From positions 272,792 to 336,791 of the forward strand of contig NZ_MJAH01000007.1 of the NCBI RefSeq assembly GCF_001746295.1: 64,000 nt of DNA. Reading direction: 5' to 3'. Below, piece after piece: positions 1 through 8,768 of the stretch (position 1 is the first letter of the stretch; each line of letters opens with the position of its first letter). The notes under the pieces are model-generated. The model did no database searches. It had not been told where the DNA came from and was given only the letters and a program-made list of their open reading frames with translations. Both the position numbers and the translations under genes were made by a program. The stretch is from Streptomyces sp. LUP47B (GTDB lineage: Bacteria > Actinomycetota > Actinomycetes > Streptomycetales > Streptomycetaceae).

Positions 1-2
1 TC

Positions 3-872
3 GAGCTCCCGGAGTTCGCCGCCGGGGCACATGTCGACGTACTGGTGGACGGTGCCGCCGGGCTGGTCCGCCAGTACTCCCTGTGCGGGCCGCCGCACGA
101 CCGCGCCCGCTACCGGCTGGCGGTGCTGGCCGAGGCGGCGTCGCGCGGCGGCTCGCTGGGGATGCACCGCCTCCGCGCGGGCGACAGACTGCGGATCTCG
201 CGGCCGCGCAACAGGTTCGGCGTCTCGGACCGGGCCCGTCGCCATCTGCTGGTGGCCGGCGGTATCGGCGTGACTCCCCTGTTGGCCATGGCGCACGCGC
301 TCGAAGCCGGCGGCGCGGAGTACGAGTTGCACTACTGCGCCCGTAGCCGGGCGGAGTCGGCGTTCCTCGACGAGTTGGAGAGGAACCCCCGCGTGCGGCT
401 CCACTTCGACGACGGACCGGACGAGCAACGCCTCGGCATCGCCACCGACTTGGGCCCGCCCGACCCCGACACCGCGCTCTACGTCTGTGGCCCCGGCGGC
501 TTCATGGACTTCGTGATCTCCTCCGCCCTTGGCGCGGGATGGCCTGCCGAAGCGATCCACAAGGAGCGCTTCGCACCCGTGGAGGACGTCGCCGCCCACA
601 CGGCCGGCGGGGCTTTCACGGTGCGGCTCGCCAAGACCGGCGGTGAGTTCGAGATCAAGGACGGCGAGAGCGTCCTCGATGTCCTGCTCGCGGCCGGCGT
701 CGACGCCCCCTACTCCTGCCAGCAGGGAATCTGCGGCGACTGCATCGTGCGCGTACTCGCCGGAGAGCCCGACCACCGCGACGACGTCCTGACCGACCGT
801 GAACGCGCCGACGGCATGTTCACCACGTGCTCGTCCCGAGCACTCTCACCGATTCTGGAGCTGGACCTATGA
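3..872 (+). CDS. PDR/VanB-type oxygenase reductase, 5' end outside window
   Basis: Electron-transfer partner of an aromatic oxygenase, moving electrons from NAD(P)H through flavin to a plant-type [2Fe-2S] centre. The frame is open from the window edge, so the N-terminus is missing; 289 codons are visible. In order along the visible part: flavin-site RQYSLCG (near residue 23), nucleotide-binding GGIGVTPLL (near 86), YVCGPGGFM (near 159), and C-terminal cysteines 239, 244, 247 and 276 in CQQGICGDC...FTTC. The flavin, NAD, ferredoxin order is that of phthalate dioxygenase reductase and VanB. The matching oxygenase is not in the window and should lie just upstream. The stop overlaps the next start as ATGA, so the two are probably co-translated. 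The family is clear; the substrate is unknown. Confidence 0.9.
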   Translation, partial: ELPEFAAGAHVDVLVDGAAGLVRQYSLCGPPHDRARYRLAVLAEAASRGGSLGMHRLRAGDRLRISRPRNRFGVSDRARRHLLVAGGIGVTPLLAMAHALEAGGAEYELHYCARSRAESAFLDELERNPRVRLHFDDGPDEQRLGIATDLGPPDPDTALYVCGPGGFMDFVISSALGAGWPAEAIHKERFAPVEDVAAHTAGGAFTVRLAKTGGEFEIKDGESVLDVLLAAGVDAPYSCQQGICGDCIVRVLAGEPDHRDDVLTDRERADGMFTTCSSRALSPILELDL

Positions 873-1273
873 CCACCACGTCCCCCGCAAACACCGAGGC
901 CGTCCAGGCGATCGAGCAGGCAGAGGCCGCATGGCTCGTGGCTCTCGTCGAGGGCGAGAAAGCGTTGATCCCCCTCATGCTCGAGGACAGCCGCGTCGTC
1001 CATGGCCCGGTCGGGAAGGTCGACGACCGGGAGACCTGGGCCCACTTCCATGTGACCCGCCGTCGCTCCGTCGCCGCGAAGGCCACGGAACTCGAGATCA
1101 CTGTGCGTGGCAACACCGCGATCACCACGAGCTTCCACGAGATGTACACCGTCCTCGACGAGAGCATCGCGCCGTTCCCGATGCAGGAGGTGGTGACGAA
1201 GGTCTGGGAGGAGACCCCGGAGGGCTGGCGCCTGGCGCACATGGTCATGGGCAGGCGTTTCCCGCCGGTCTGA
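869..1273 (+). CDS. Small NTF2/SnoaL-like protein (copy 1)
   Basis: A 134-residue protein of the NTF2-like fold, shared by small isomerases, cyclases and ring-hydroxylating dioxygenase beta subunits. The ATG at 869 overlaps the reductase stop. It shares a pattern with the protein at 14251-14667: an EA..AWLVA segment near residue 17, LML-D...VHGP near 42, a TE box mid-protein, and a C-terminal EGWRL-HM...RR. The two are paralogues inside one probable regulon. No catalytic residue can be assigned from sequence alone. A role as small subunit or accessory factor of the aromatic pathway is inferred from context. Confidence 0.8.
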   Translation: MTTTSPANTEAVQAIEQAEAAWLVALVEGEKALIPLMLEDSRVVHGPVGKVDDRETWAHFHVTRRRSVAAKATELEITVRGNTAITTSFHEMYTVLDESIAPFPMQEVVTKVWEETPEGWRLAHMVMGRRFPPV

Positions 1274-1310
1274 CGTCCCGGAACGGCCGACGGCATGACC
1301 CTCACACCGC

Positions 1311-1327
1311 TGTTCGATGAACGGACA
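1311..1327 (+). promoter_or_regulatory. IclR-type box 1 (upstream of aldehyde dehydrogenase)
   Basis: TGTTCGATGAACGGACA, an imperfect palindrome with 6 of 8 pairs matching, about 90 bp before the aldehyde dehydrogenase start. Closely related 17-mers occur at 12012, 13381 (minus strand) and 16868. Its place suggests a second promoter inside the + strand gene run. Binding by the IclR protein at 13443 is inferred. Confidence 0.6.
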
Positions 1328-1416
1328 AGAGGGTTCAGGGCATGCCGTCGGTCATGGAGAGTCCGAGGTACATGGTTCGTGCGGCGATCGCCGCCGTTAC
1401 AGAGGTGAGGCACCAC

Positions 1417-2907
1417 ATGTCAGCCACTGAGACAGAGGCACCCACGTCCGGCGCGGTCCGGACCAGCGACCTCCTCATCGCGGGCGAGCACGTCGCGGCC
1501 AGGGACGGCCGCTACTTCCATACGACCGAGGCCCTCACCGGTGAACCGATCGCGCGGGTCGCGGCAGCCTCCGTCGAGGACGTCAACCTCGCGGTGGACG
1601 CGGCGGCGGCCGCCCTTGAGGAGTGGTCGAGCCTCCCGCCGGCCGCGCGCCGGTCGGTTCTGGAGCGGGCAGCCGTCCTGCTCGGCGAGCGCACCGACGA
1701 CATCGTCGCCACGATGAGCCGCGAGATGGGTGCCACCCTCCCCTGGTGCGGCTTCAACGTGCACGTCGCGAAGGGCATGCTCGTCGAGGCGGCGGCCCAG
1801 GCGTACGCGGCCGTCGGCGAGGTCATCCCGTCGGACGTGCCCGGCCTCACCGCCCTCGGCGTACGTCAGCCGGTCGGCGTCGTCGTCGGCATCGCACCCT
1901 GGAACGCGCCGCTGATCCTCGGCGTACGGTCCATCGTGTGGCCGCTGGTGTGGGGCAACACCGTGGTGCTGAAGTCCTCCGAGCAGACACCGCTCACCCA
2001 GGCCGCCATCGTCCAGGTGCTGCACGACGCCGGCGTACCCGCCGGAGCGGTCAACCTCATCAGCAACGCGCCCGAGGACGGCCCGAGCGTCGTCGAGGCA
2101 CTGATCGCCCATCGCGCCGTGACGCGCGTGAACTTCACCGGGTCCAGCCGGGTCGGCCGTATCATCGGCGAACTCGGCGGCCGCCACCTCACCCGCGTGG
2201 TGCTCGAACTCGGTGGCAAGGCGCCTTTCCTGGTCCTTCCCGACGCCGATCTGGAGGAGGCCGCCGCGGCGGCCAGCTTCGGTGCCTTCATGAACCAGGG
2301 CGAGATCTGCATGTCGACCGAGCGCGTCATCGTGGACAGGACGGTCGCCGACGAGCTCTCCTCCCGCCTGGCCGAGCGCGCCACCAAGCTCGTCGTCGGA
2401 CCCCCGAGCGACCCCGCCTCGCAGGTCGGTCCACTGGTCCACGGCGCCGCCCGCGACCACGTGGTCGCGCTGATCGAGGACGCCCGCGCCAAGGGTGCAC
2501 AGGTCCTGGCGGGCGGCACGGCCGACGGCCTGTTCGTACACCCCACCGTGCTGCGCGGGGTCACTCCGGACATGCGCATCTACACCGAGGAGACCTTCGG
2601 ACCGGTGGTCTCGATCATCGAGGTGGATTCCACCGACGAAGCCGTCACGGTGGCCAACGACACCGAGTACGGGCTCTCCGCCGCGATCTTCGGCAAGGAC
2701 GCGGCCGCCGCTCTCGACGTGGCCCGCCGCATCAAGTCGGGCATCTGCCACATCAACGGCGCCACCGTGCACGACGAACCCCAGATGCCCTTCGGCGGCG
2801 TCGGTGCCAGCGGCTGGGGCCGGTTCGGATCCCGCGCCGCGCTGGAGGAGTTCACCGAACTGCGCTGGATCACCATCCAGTCCGGCTCCCGCCACTACCC
2901 CATCTGA
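1417..2907 (+). CDS. NAD(P)-dependent aldehyde dehydrogenase (aryl aldehyde type)
   Basis: A 496-residue aldehyde dehydrogenase oxidising an aldehyde to its acid, the expected length for the family. The catalytic pair is visible: Glu264 in LELGGKAP and Cys298 in NQGEICMS. The cofactor segment APWNAPLIL and the C-terminal PFGGVGASGWGR are typical of the salicylaldehyde/vanillin dehydrogenase branch, so an aromatic aldehyde is likely. The start at 1417 is preferred over an in-frame ATG at 1342 because AGAGGTGAG sits just before it. It lies behind IclR box 1. A likely feeder is the thiamine-diphosphate enzyme at 10195-11892, if that is a decarboxylase producing the aldehyde; this is inference. 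Confidence 0.9.
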   Translation: MSATETEAPTSGAVRTSDLLIAGEHVAARDGRYFHTTEALTGEPIARVAAASVEDVNLAVDAAAAALEEWSSLPPAARRSVLERAAVLLGERTDDIVATMSREMGATLPWCGFNVHVAKGMLVEAAAQAYAAVGEVIPSDVPGLTALGVRQPVGVVVGIAPWNAPLILGVRSIVWPLVWGNTVVLKSSEQTPLTQAAIVQVLHDAGVPAGAVNLISNAPEDGPSVVEALIAHRAVTRVNFTGSSRVGRIIGELGGRHLTRVVLELGGKAPFLVLPDADLEEAAAAASFGAFMNQGEICMSTERVIVDRTVADELSSRLAERATKLVVGPPSDPASQVGPLVHGAARDHVVALIEDARAKGAQVLAGGTADGLFVHPTVLRGVTPDMRIYTEETFGPVVSIIEVDSTDEAVTVANDTEYGLSAAIFGKDAAAALDVARRIKSGICHINGATVHDEPQMPFGGVGASGWGRFGSRAALEEFTELRWITIQSGSRHYPI

Positions 2908-2909
2908 GG

Positions 2910-3098
2910 ATGCGGCGAGCTCGTACGGCGCACGTGACACGGCGTGCGCCGCGCTCCCGGCCCCTGCTTCCGTGGCTGTGGGGCCTTGCTGCGGCCTTCA
3001 GCCCGGCGTTGGGAGCGGCATGGCTGGCGGACGCCCGAGAGACAGAGGCCTCCCAGCGGCTCGACCGAGAGCTGGAGGAGTTCTTCCGGTCCGTCTGA
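2910..3098 (+). CDS. Possible small membrane protein, 62 residues
   Basis: A short frame begins two bases after the aldehyde dehydrogenase stop. The predicted product has an arginine-rich N-terminus, one hydrophobic stretch (LLPWLWGLAAAFSPALG, about residues 19-35) and an acidic tail LDRELEEFFRSV, the shape of a single-pass membrane peptide. Third codon positions are mostly G/C, but there is no good ribosome-binding site and no recognised family. It could be a real small protein in the operon or a chance frame. Confidence 0.35.
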   Translation: MRRARTAHVTRRAPRSRPLLPWLWGLAAAFSPALGAAWLADARETEASQRLDRELEEFFRSV

Positions 3099-3104
3099 CG
3101 AGGC

Positions 3105-3118
3105 CCCTGGTACCAGGG
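3105..3118. promoter_or_regulatory. 14-bp perfect palindrome before the 3145 gene
   Basis: CCCTGGTACCAGGG is perfectly self-complementary and ends 26 bp before the next start codon. It could be an operator or a small RNA hairpin. No second copy was noticed, so no regulator is assigned. Confidence 0.35.
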
Positions 3119-3144
3119 ATCTCCACCCCTCCGAGGAGTCAACA

Positions 3145-3744
3145 ATGTCGCAGGCCGACAACGACCGCCACGAGATACGGCAACTCATCGAGAACTGGGC
3201 GCTGTGGCGCGACGCCGGGGACTGGGACCGCTTCGCCACGGTCTGGCATCCGCTCGACGGCCGGATGAGCGCCACCTGGTTCCAGGGCAGCGCCACCGAC
3301 TTCATCAAGGCCAGCCGCGAGGGCTTCGAGAACGGCGTCAGCATCCTGCACTTCCTGGGCGGCCACACCGCGGACATCGTCGGCGATCGGGCCATCGTCC
3401 AGACGAAGATGACGATCAATCAGCGCGCGAGCGTCGACGGCGTCGAGGTCGATGTCGTGTGCACCGGCCGCTTCTACGACTTCCTCGCCCGCCACGAGGG
3501 TCGCTGGACCCTCGTACGCCGGCAGCCGATCTACGAGAAGGACCGGCTCGACGTCGTGGACCCCGCTGCCTCACTGACACTGGACCCCGACCTGCTGAGC
3601 CAGTTCCCAACCGGCTACCGGCACCTGGGTTACCTGCAGACCAAGACGGGCTTCACGGTGAAGGACGGGCTTCCCGGCCTCACCGGCACAGCAGTCGAGC
3701 AGCTCTACGGCGAAGGCAAGCAATGGCTGGCGGAGGCCCGATGA
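3145..3744 (+). CDS. SnoaL-like (NTF2-fold) protein
   Basis: A 199-residue member of the NTF2-like superfamily, longer than the two small copies at 869 and 14251 and not closely similar to them. The N-terminal helix reads IRQLIENWALWRDAGDWDRF, followed by VWHP and a C-terminal sheet with RW-LVRRQPIYEKDRL. Such proteins in aromatic operons act as hydratases, isomerases or dioxygenase-like subunits, and no specific reaction can be read here. The start at 3145 follows CCGAGGAG. The stop overlaps the next start as ATGA, tying it to maleylacetate reductase. Confidence 0.8.
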   Translation: MSQADNDRHEIRQLIENWALWRDAGDWDRFATVWHPLDGRMSATWFQGSATDFIKASREGFENGVSILHFLGGHTADIVGDRAIVQTKMTINQRASVDGVEVDVVCTGRFYDFLARHEGRWTLVRRQPIYEKDRLDVVDPAASLTLDPDLLSQFPTGYRHLGYLQTKTGFTVKDGLPGLTGTAVEQLYGEGKQWLAEAR

Positions 3745-4796
3745 AGTTCACCCACGCGACCCTTCCCCAGCGGGTGGTGTTCGCCGCCGGTGAGTCACCC
3801 GCCGCCGTGGCGGCGGAGGTCGAGGCACTCGGCGGCTCCAAGGTCATGTTGATCGCGTCGGACCGCGAGAAGGAGCTGGCCGACCCGATCGCCAAGGAGA
3901 TCCCCGTCGTCCTGCGTCACGAAGAGGTCGTGATGCACGTACCCGTCGAGGTCGCGGGGCGAGCCCTGCGGACGGCGGTCGACGCGGGCGCGGACATCCT
4001 GGTCAGCGTCGGCGGCGGCTCGACCACGGGGCTGGCCAAGGCGGTGGCGCTGACCACCGGGCTGCCGATCGTCGCGGTGCCCACCACCTACGCGGGCTCC
4101 GAGGCGACCAACGTGTGGGGCCTGACCGAAGGCGAGACCAAGACCACCGGCGTGGACGACAAGGTGCTGCCCGCCTCGGTGGTCTACGACGCCGCTCTGC
4201 TCACCTCCCTGCCCGGCGAGATGACCGTGGCCAGCGGCCTGAACGCGATGGCGCACTGCGTGGACTCGATGTGGGGACCCCGCACCGACCCGATCGACCG
4301 GGCGCTGGCGCAGGAGGGCATCCGCGCACTCGCGACCGGTCTCCCGTCGGTGGCCGCCGACTCGACCGGCGTCGAGGGCATCGAGCAGACGCTGTACGGC
4401 GCCTACCTCGCCGCCGTCGCGTTCGCCTCGGCGGGCTCCGGGATGCATCACAAGATCTGCCATGTCCTCGGCGGCATGTTCAACCTCCCGCACGCACAGA
4501 CCCACGCGGTCGTACTGCCCTACGTGCTGGCCTTCAACGCCCCCCACGCCCCCGAGGCGGAATCCCGCATCGCCCAGGCATTCGGCTCCCGGACGGCCGG
4601 CGCCGGCCTGGCCGCCCTGCGCGAGGCACTGGACGCGCCGAGGGCACTGCGCGACCACGGCATGCCCGAGGACGGCATCGCCAAGGCACTGGGGCCGATC
4701 ACGAAGGCGATCCCCGACAACAACCCGGTCGCTGTCACCGACGAGAACCTGACCGCGCTGCTGAGGGCGGCATGGGCCGGCGACCCGATCAACTGA
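3741..4796 (+). CDS. Maleylacetate reductase
   Basis: A 351-residue iron-alcohol-dehydrogenase-fold enzyme reducing maleylacetate to 3-oxoadipate with NAD(P)H, the step after hydroxyquinol cleavage. Visible family segments are the dinucleotide motif [12 protein letters not shown] (about residue 91), [15 protein letters not shown] (about 114) and the histidine-rich [20 protein letters not shown] (about 236). The length matches maleylacetate reductases. The next gene, 11 bp downstream, is a hydroxyquinol-type dioxygenase, which makes the assignment firm. The first codon overlaps the stop of the preceding gene. Confidence 0.92.
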   Translation: MKFTHATLPQRVVFAAGESPAAVAAEVEALGGSKVMLIASDREKELADPIAKEIPVVLRHEEVVMHVPVEVAGRALRTAVDAGADILVSVGGGSTTGLAKAVALTTGLPIVAVPTTYAGSEATNVWGLTEGETKTTGVDDKVLPASVVYDAALLTSLPGEMTVASGLNAMAHCVDSMWGPRTDPIDRALAQEGIRALATGLPSVAADSTGVEGIEQTLYGAYLAAVAFASAGSGMHHKICHVLGGMFNLPHAQTHAVVLPYVLAFNAPHAPEAESRIAQAFGSRTAGAGLAALREALDAPRALRDHGMPEDGIAKALGPITKAIPDNNPVAVTDENLTALLRAAWAGDPIN

Positions 4797-4807
4797 AGGA
4801 GGCCGTC

Positions 4808-5746
4808 ATGGCTACCTACGTCAACCCCGGTTCGGCCCAGGCCGGTGCCCACGGCACCATCTACCGCGAGGTGTCGCCCGAGCAGCAGGCGGTGGAGCAG
4901 CAACTCGTCGACAACGTCGTGGCCTCCTTCGACGCCTGCCAGGACCCGCGGCTGCAGGAACTCATGACCTCCCTGGTCAAACACCTGCACTCCTTCATCC
5001 GCGAGGTCCGGCTGACCGAGGAGGAGTGGGGGACGGCGATCGACTTCCTCACCAAGGCCGGTCACATCACCGACGAGGTCCGGCAGGAGTTCATCCTGCT
5101 CTCCGACACCCTCGGCGCGAGCATGCAGACCATCAACGTCAACAACCAGGCCTACAAGGGCGCCACCGAGGCCACCGTCTTCGGGCCGTTCTTCGTCGAG
5201 GACTCCCCCGCCATCGAACTCGGCGACGACCTGGCCTTCGGTGCCCCCGGCGAGCCCTGCTGGGTCGAGGGCACCGTCACCGACACCGACGGCACCCCGC
5301 TCGCCGGCGCACTCATCGAGGTCTGGGAGGCCGACGAGGACGGGCTGTACGACGTGCAGTACGAGGCCGGCAAGCGCGCAGGCCGGGCCCACCTCTCCTC
5401 CGCGGCAGACGGCGGCTACCGCTTCTGGGGCCTCACCCCGACGCCGTACCCCATCCCCGACGACGGCCCCGTCGGCAAGATGCTCGACGCGGTCGGCCGC
5501 TCACCGCTGCGCGCCGGCCACCTGCACTTCATGGTGTCCCACGAAGGCGCGCGCACGCTCGTGACCCACATCTTTCCCGAGGGCGACCCCATCGGCCGCA
5601 AGGACACCGTCTTCGGCGTGAAGGACTCACTGATCAAGCGATTCGAGCGGCAGCCCGCCGGCACGCCGACACCCGACGGTCGCGTCATCGACGGCACGTG
5701 GAGCCGGGTGCGATTCGACATCGTCCTTGCCCCCAAGGGCGTGTGA
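4808..5746 (+). CDS. Hydroxyquinol 1,2-dioxygenase (intradiol)
   Basis: A 312-residue non-haem Fe(III) intradiol dioxygenase opening 1,2,4-trihydroxybenzene between its adjacent hydroxyls to give maleylacetate. The four metal ligands are visible as Tyr181, Tyr214 (in PTPYPIP), His238 and His240 (in GHLHF); the 33-24-2 spacing equals that of known hydroxyquinol dioxygenases. The N-terminal helical dimerisation domain ([16 protein letters not shown]) is present. AAGGAGG stands before the ATG at 4808. Its pairing with maleylacetate reductase supports hydroxyquinol rather than catechol as substrate. This is the last aromatic gene of the + strand run. Confidence 0.93.
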   Translation: MATYVNPGSAQAGAHGTIYREVSPEQQAVEQQLVDNVVASFDACQDPRLQELMTSLVKHLHSFIREVRLTEEEWGTAIDFLTKAGHITDEVRQEFILLSDTLGASMQTINVNNQAYKGATEATVFGPFFVEDSPAIELGDDLAFGAPGEPCWVEGTVTDTDGTPLAGALIEVWEADEDGLYDVQYEAGKRAGRAHLSSAADGGYRFWGLTPTPYPIPDDGPVGKMLDAVGRSPLRAGHLHFMVSHEGARTLVTHIFPEGDPIGRKDTVFGVKDSLIKRFERQPAGTPTPDGRVIDGTWSRVRFDIVLAPKGV

Positions 5747-5760
5747 CCCGCCTGCCGCCA

Positions 5761-5775
5761 TGACCGTCGCGGTCA
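5761..5775. terminator. Short hairpin after dioxygenase gene
   Basis: TGACCG-TCG-CGGTCA, a 6-bp stem with a 3-nt loop 15 bp after the dioxygenase stop and 79 bp before the next gene. There is no T run. It may end the catabolic transcript or be an operator for the PAP2 gene. Confidence 0.35.
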
Positions 5776-5853
5776 ACCCTGACTATCGTCAAGGGCCGGA
5801 GTTGCCGTTCGGCCCGGGTTCCACGCGGGCCCCCGCTTCTACCTTCGGGCCTC

Positions 5854-6840
5854 ATGGAACAAGAACCGCGAAGGAAAGTCCCGGCCGTTCGGCAGTTCGG
5901 CGCCTTGGCCGTCCTGGGCGTGGGCGCAGGAGTCGTCACTTGGCTGTCCCCCGGCGGGCTGGGCGAGGCCGGTCCGGTCGATGTCACGGGTGGCGCTTCG
6001 GCATCCGTGTACCGCTCGGTGACCAGGGCGGCGGAGGATGCGCCGTCGTGGCTGGGCCTCTTCCTGGAAGTGGCCACCGAGGGCACCCTCGTGATCCTCG
6101 GAATATTGCTGGTCTGGATGTGGGGGACGGCAATCCGCCGCAACGACACACGGGAGATCGCCGGGTCCGTGCTGACCGGCCTCGGCACCTTCGCTGCCTA
6201 TGCGGTGAGCGAAGCGGTGAAGCTCGTGGTGGACGAGGAGCGTCCTTGCCGTGCGGTACGCGCGGGCGCCGAAGCCCTCGCGGAATGTCCCGGGTCAGGA
6301 GACTGGTCATTCCCGAGCAACCACGCCACCCTCGCCGTCGGCCTGGCCGTCGGTCTTGCCGTGCTGCGGCCCCGCCTCGCCTGGATCACGCTCCCCGTGG
6401 CCGGGGCCGCCGCGCTGCTGCGCGTGCTGGTGGGGGTTCACTACCCGCACGATGTGCTCGCCGGCGCGACGCTCGGCGGCGCTGTCGTGGCGGCGGTGCT
6501 GCTTGCGTTCCTGCCCGTTGCCCAGGTGGCGGCATCACGGCTGGGAAGGCTGAGGCGGAATGATCCCGGCCTCGTGGGCCACCACCGCGGCAGCGGCCCG
6601 GTTGTCGACGCCCAGCCTGGCCAGGATGGAACTGACATGGGCTTTGACCGTTCCCTCCACCACGTGGAGCCGCCGGGCGATCTGGCCGTTCGACAGCCCG
6701 CTTCCGACAAAGGCCAGTACCTCCCTTTCCCGGGTGGTGAGGGCGGCGACCCGATGCCGGGCGGCGGAGCGCCGGCCGGCCAGGGTGCCCACTCCCGTCG
6801 CCGCCAGGTGCGCGATGACCCGGGCCGCGACCTTCGGTGA
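5854..6840 (+). CDS. PAP2-family membrane phosphatase with abnormal C-terminal extension
   Basis: An integral membrane lipid or diphosphate phosphatase. All three PAP2 motifs are present: K-x6-RP in KLVVDEERP, PSNH in FPSNHA, and R-x5-H-x3-D in RVLVGVHYPHD. Several hydrophobic helices surround them. The recognisable protein ends near 6545 (about residue 230, the usual family length), yet the frame stays open to 6840. The extra hundred residues lie entirely antisense to the response regulator gene and are hydrophilic and low-complexity. Loss of an original stop, or a frameshift near 6545, is likely. It is not obviously connected with the flanking catabolic genes. Confidence 0.75.
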   Translation: MEQEPRRKVPAVRQFGALAVLGVGAGVVTWLSPGGLGEAGPVDVTGGASASVYRSVTRAAEDAPSWLGLFLEVATEGTLVILGILLVWMWGTAIRRNDTREIAGSVLTGLGTFAAYAVSEAVKLVVDEERPCRAVRAGAEALAECPGSGDWSFPSNHATLAVGLAVGLAVLRPRLAWITLPVAGAAALLRVLVGVHYPHDVLAGATLGGAVVAAVLLAFLPVAQVAASRLGRLRRNDPGLVGHHRGSGPVVDAQPGQDGTDMGFDRSLHHVEPPGDLAVRQPASDKGQYLPFPGGEGGDPMPGGGAPAGQGAHSRRRQVRDDPGRDLR

Positions 6841-7215
6841 CAGATAGGCGGCGCCTTCGGCCACCGCGCGGACTCCGGTGATCAGTTCCTCCGGCTCGCC
6901 CGACTTGATCAGGAAGCCCGCCGCACCACCACCGAGCGCCTTGAGGATGTAGTCGTCCTCACCGAAGGTCGTCAACATGATGACGCTCGTGGTCGGCACC
7001 GTGGTGTGGATCTCCGCGGCGGCGTCGATGCCGTTGAGCCCCGGCATACGGATATCGAGCACGGCCACCGCGGGACGATGGCGCCGGGCCAGTTCCACGG
7101 CGTCGTGCCCGTCGACGGCCTCGGCGGCGACTTCGATGTCCGGATCCGTGGCAAGGACTGCGCGCACCCCCGCGCGGATCATCGGCTCGTCGTCGGCGAC
7201 CAGCACCCGGATCAT
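6535..7215 (-). CDS. NarL/LuxR-type response regulator
   Basis: A 226-residue two-component response regulator. The receiver domain (about 1-120) has the acidic pocket VADDEP, the phospho-acceptor Asp in VLDIRMPG (about 54), the Thr in MLTTFGEDDY and the conserved Lys in FLIKSG. The C-terminal LuxR helix-turn-helix begins LTTREREVLAFVGSGLSNGQ. It starts 7 bp after the sensor kinase stop, so the two form an operon and a cognate pair. Its 3' end overlaps the open frame of the PAP2 gene on the other strand. Targets are not evident. Confidence 0.93.
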   Translation of the reverse strand: MIRVLVADDEPMIRAGVRAVLATDPDIEVAAEAVDGHDAVELARRHRPAVAVLDIRMPGLNGIDAAAEIHTTVPTTSVIMLTTFGEDDYILKALGGGAAGFLIKSGEPEELITGVRAVAEGAAYLSPKVAARVIAHLAATGVGTLAGRRSAARHRVAALTTREREVLAFVGSGLSNGQIARRLHVVEGTVKAHVSSILARLGVDNRAAAAVVAHEAGIIPPQPSQP

Positions 7216-7222
7216 CGAACGC

Positions 7223-8671
7223 TCACGGGGTGATCGTGTCCAGGTACACCAAGGTGTCCTGCCGGAAGCACAGTTGGTAGGCGTCGCCGGACCGGTCGTC
7301 GAACCGGTTGGCCGTCATCGCGTAGTACTCGCACGTTGTGCCGTCTCCCGTCGGCTCGGCAGTCAGCGGTCGATGGTTCGTCTGCCGATCCGGCAGGAGA
7401 CGCTCCACCTCGGCACGATCTTGCCCCACATGAAGGCGGGCGTAGTCGCGGGGGTCCAGGACCGACTGTGCCGCCGACAGCGTCTCCCAGCCCATGAGAG
7501 CCCCGCTCAACAACGCTCCCGTCACGAGCGGCACCATGACCGCGGCGACCAGGGCCCGGCCGGCCCGGCGCCGAGCGCGGCGATGTTCCTGCGGCAACTC
7601 GTCACCGCGAGGGGCTGCCGGCACGAGCGGCAGCGGTGGCGAGGGTGTGTGCGGGATCCGCGCGACGACTGCATAACCACCGTCGCGCGGACCGTGGTCG
7701 AACGAACCGCCGGTGAACCGCACACGTTCTTCGAGACCGATCAGACCACGCCCTCCACTACGAGGCCGCGGACGCTGGTCGGCCGCAGACGAGGGCGGGC
7801 CGTTCTCCACGACGACCTCTGTTTCTGTTGCCGTGTGGGTCACATGGACAGTCGCGGTCGCGCCGGACGCGTGCTTGGCAACGTTGGTGAGAGCCTCCTG
7901 CACGACCCGGTGAGCCGCCCGTTCGACCACGGACGGGAGATCGTCCGCCTCGCCGTCGATGCGCAACTCCACCGTGAGGCCGGCCGCGGAAGCCTCGGAG
8001 GTGAGACTGGTGATGCTGGAGTTGCCGGGGGCCATCGCCGTTGTGTCGGTCTCCTCCCGCAGGACACCGATCACCTCACCGAGACGCTCCACCGCGGCCG
8101 CGGCTCTGGCCCGGATGTCCCCGGCGGCTCTTTGGTGGTGTTCCTCAAGGTCCGGCGCGAGTTTGAGTGCGCCGGCCGACAGGGCTATCAGGCTGAGGTC
8201 GTGGCCGAGTACGTCGTGCATGTCCTGGGCGATCCGCGCCCGTTCACGCAACCGGGCTTGATCGGCGATCAGTTGCTGCTCGCGTTGCAGCTGATCGGCA
8301 CGTTCCCAGCCGGCCCGGACAAGCTGCTGATACTGGCACCAGAAGCGGCCCGCGAACCATGGCAGCATCGTGGCGGCAACCACCACTGCCACAAACCGGC
8401 CGGCCAGGGGCAGCCAGGCAGGAACGACGGACAAGGCCACCACACTGGCCGCGAGAATCGCGACCAGCACGAGCGCAGTCGGCGCCGTCCGTCCAGGCCG
8501 TCGTCCTGCCAGGAACGCGGCGACGGCAGCCGGGAAAGCCCACCACAAGCTCATCAAGCTCAGACCGGCAGCTACCCCGGTGGCCGCCGTGAGAGCAGTC
8601 CCGGGGTCAAGTGCCCGCCGAGGTAGGGCAGTTCCGGCAACCGTGTCACCGTTGATCGTTGCGATGTCCAC
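7223..8671 (-). CDS. Sensor histidine kinase with C-terminal membrane-anchored outer domain
   Basis: A HisKA_3-type kinase of about 482 residues. Hydrophobic helices (LTAATGVAAGLSLMSLWWAF; VLVAILAASVVALSVV; FVAVVVAATMLPWFAG) lead to the phospho-His box ARIAQDMHDVLGHDLS, the N box VVQEALTNVAKHA and the G box GRGLIGLEERV. Unusually, another helix (AVMVPLVTGALLSGALMG) follows the ATPase domain. It leads to about 80 residues with DYARLHVGQDRAEVERLLPD and two cysteines (TCEYYA, LCFRQD), resembling the SmpA/OmlA (BamE-like) fold and probably outside the cell. No ATG fits; GTG at 8671 is chosen because upstream codons look non-coding, and this start is uncertain. Confidence 0.85.
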   Translation of the reverse strand: MDIATINGDTVAGTALPRRALDPGTALTAATGVAAGLSLMSLWWAFPAAVAAFLAGRRPGRTAPTALVLVAILAASVVALSVVPAWLPLAGRFVAVVVAATMLPWFAGRFWCQYQQLVRAGWERADQLQREQQLIADQARLRERARIAQDMHDVLGHDLSLIALSAGALKLAPDLEEHHQRAAGDIRARAAAAVERLGEVIGVLREETDTTAMAPGNSSITSLTSEASAAGLTVELRIDGEADDLPSVVERAAHRVVQEALTNVAKHASGATATVHVTHTATETEVVVENGPPSSAADQRPRPRSGGRGLIGLEERVRFTGGSFDHGPRDGGYAVVARIPHTPSPPLPLVPAAPRGDELPQEHRRARRRAGRALVAAVMVPLVTGALLSGALMGWETLSAAQSVLDPRDYARLHVGQDRAEVERLLPDRQTNHRPLTAEPTGDGTTCEYYAMTANRFDDRSGDAYQLCFRQDTLVYLDTITP

Positions 8672-8768
8672 GGAGGTGACGGTACGGACATCGGGCACCG
8701 TCCGACCACTGCCGAAAGTCCAATCCGCACCGGCGACGCGACACCCGTTGTGGATGCGGGCATCGAGG

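Noticed and set aside
1420-2940. Long minus-strand open frame (506 codons) opposite the aldehyde dehydrogenase
   Set aside because: Its translation is Arg/Gly/Asp-rich with no family motif, and the opposite strand encodes a complete enzyme with its catalytic Cys and Glu. High G+C creates such antisense frames.
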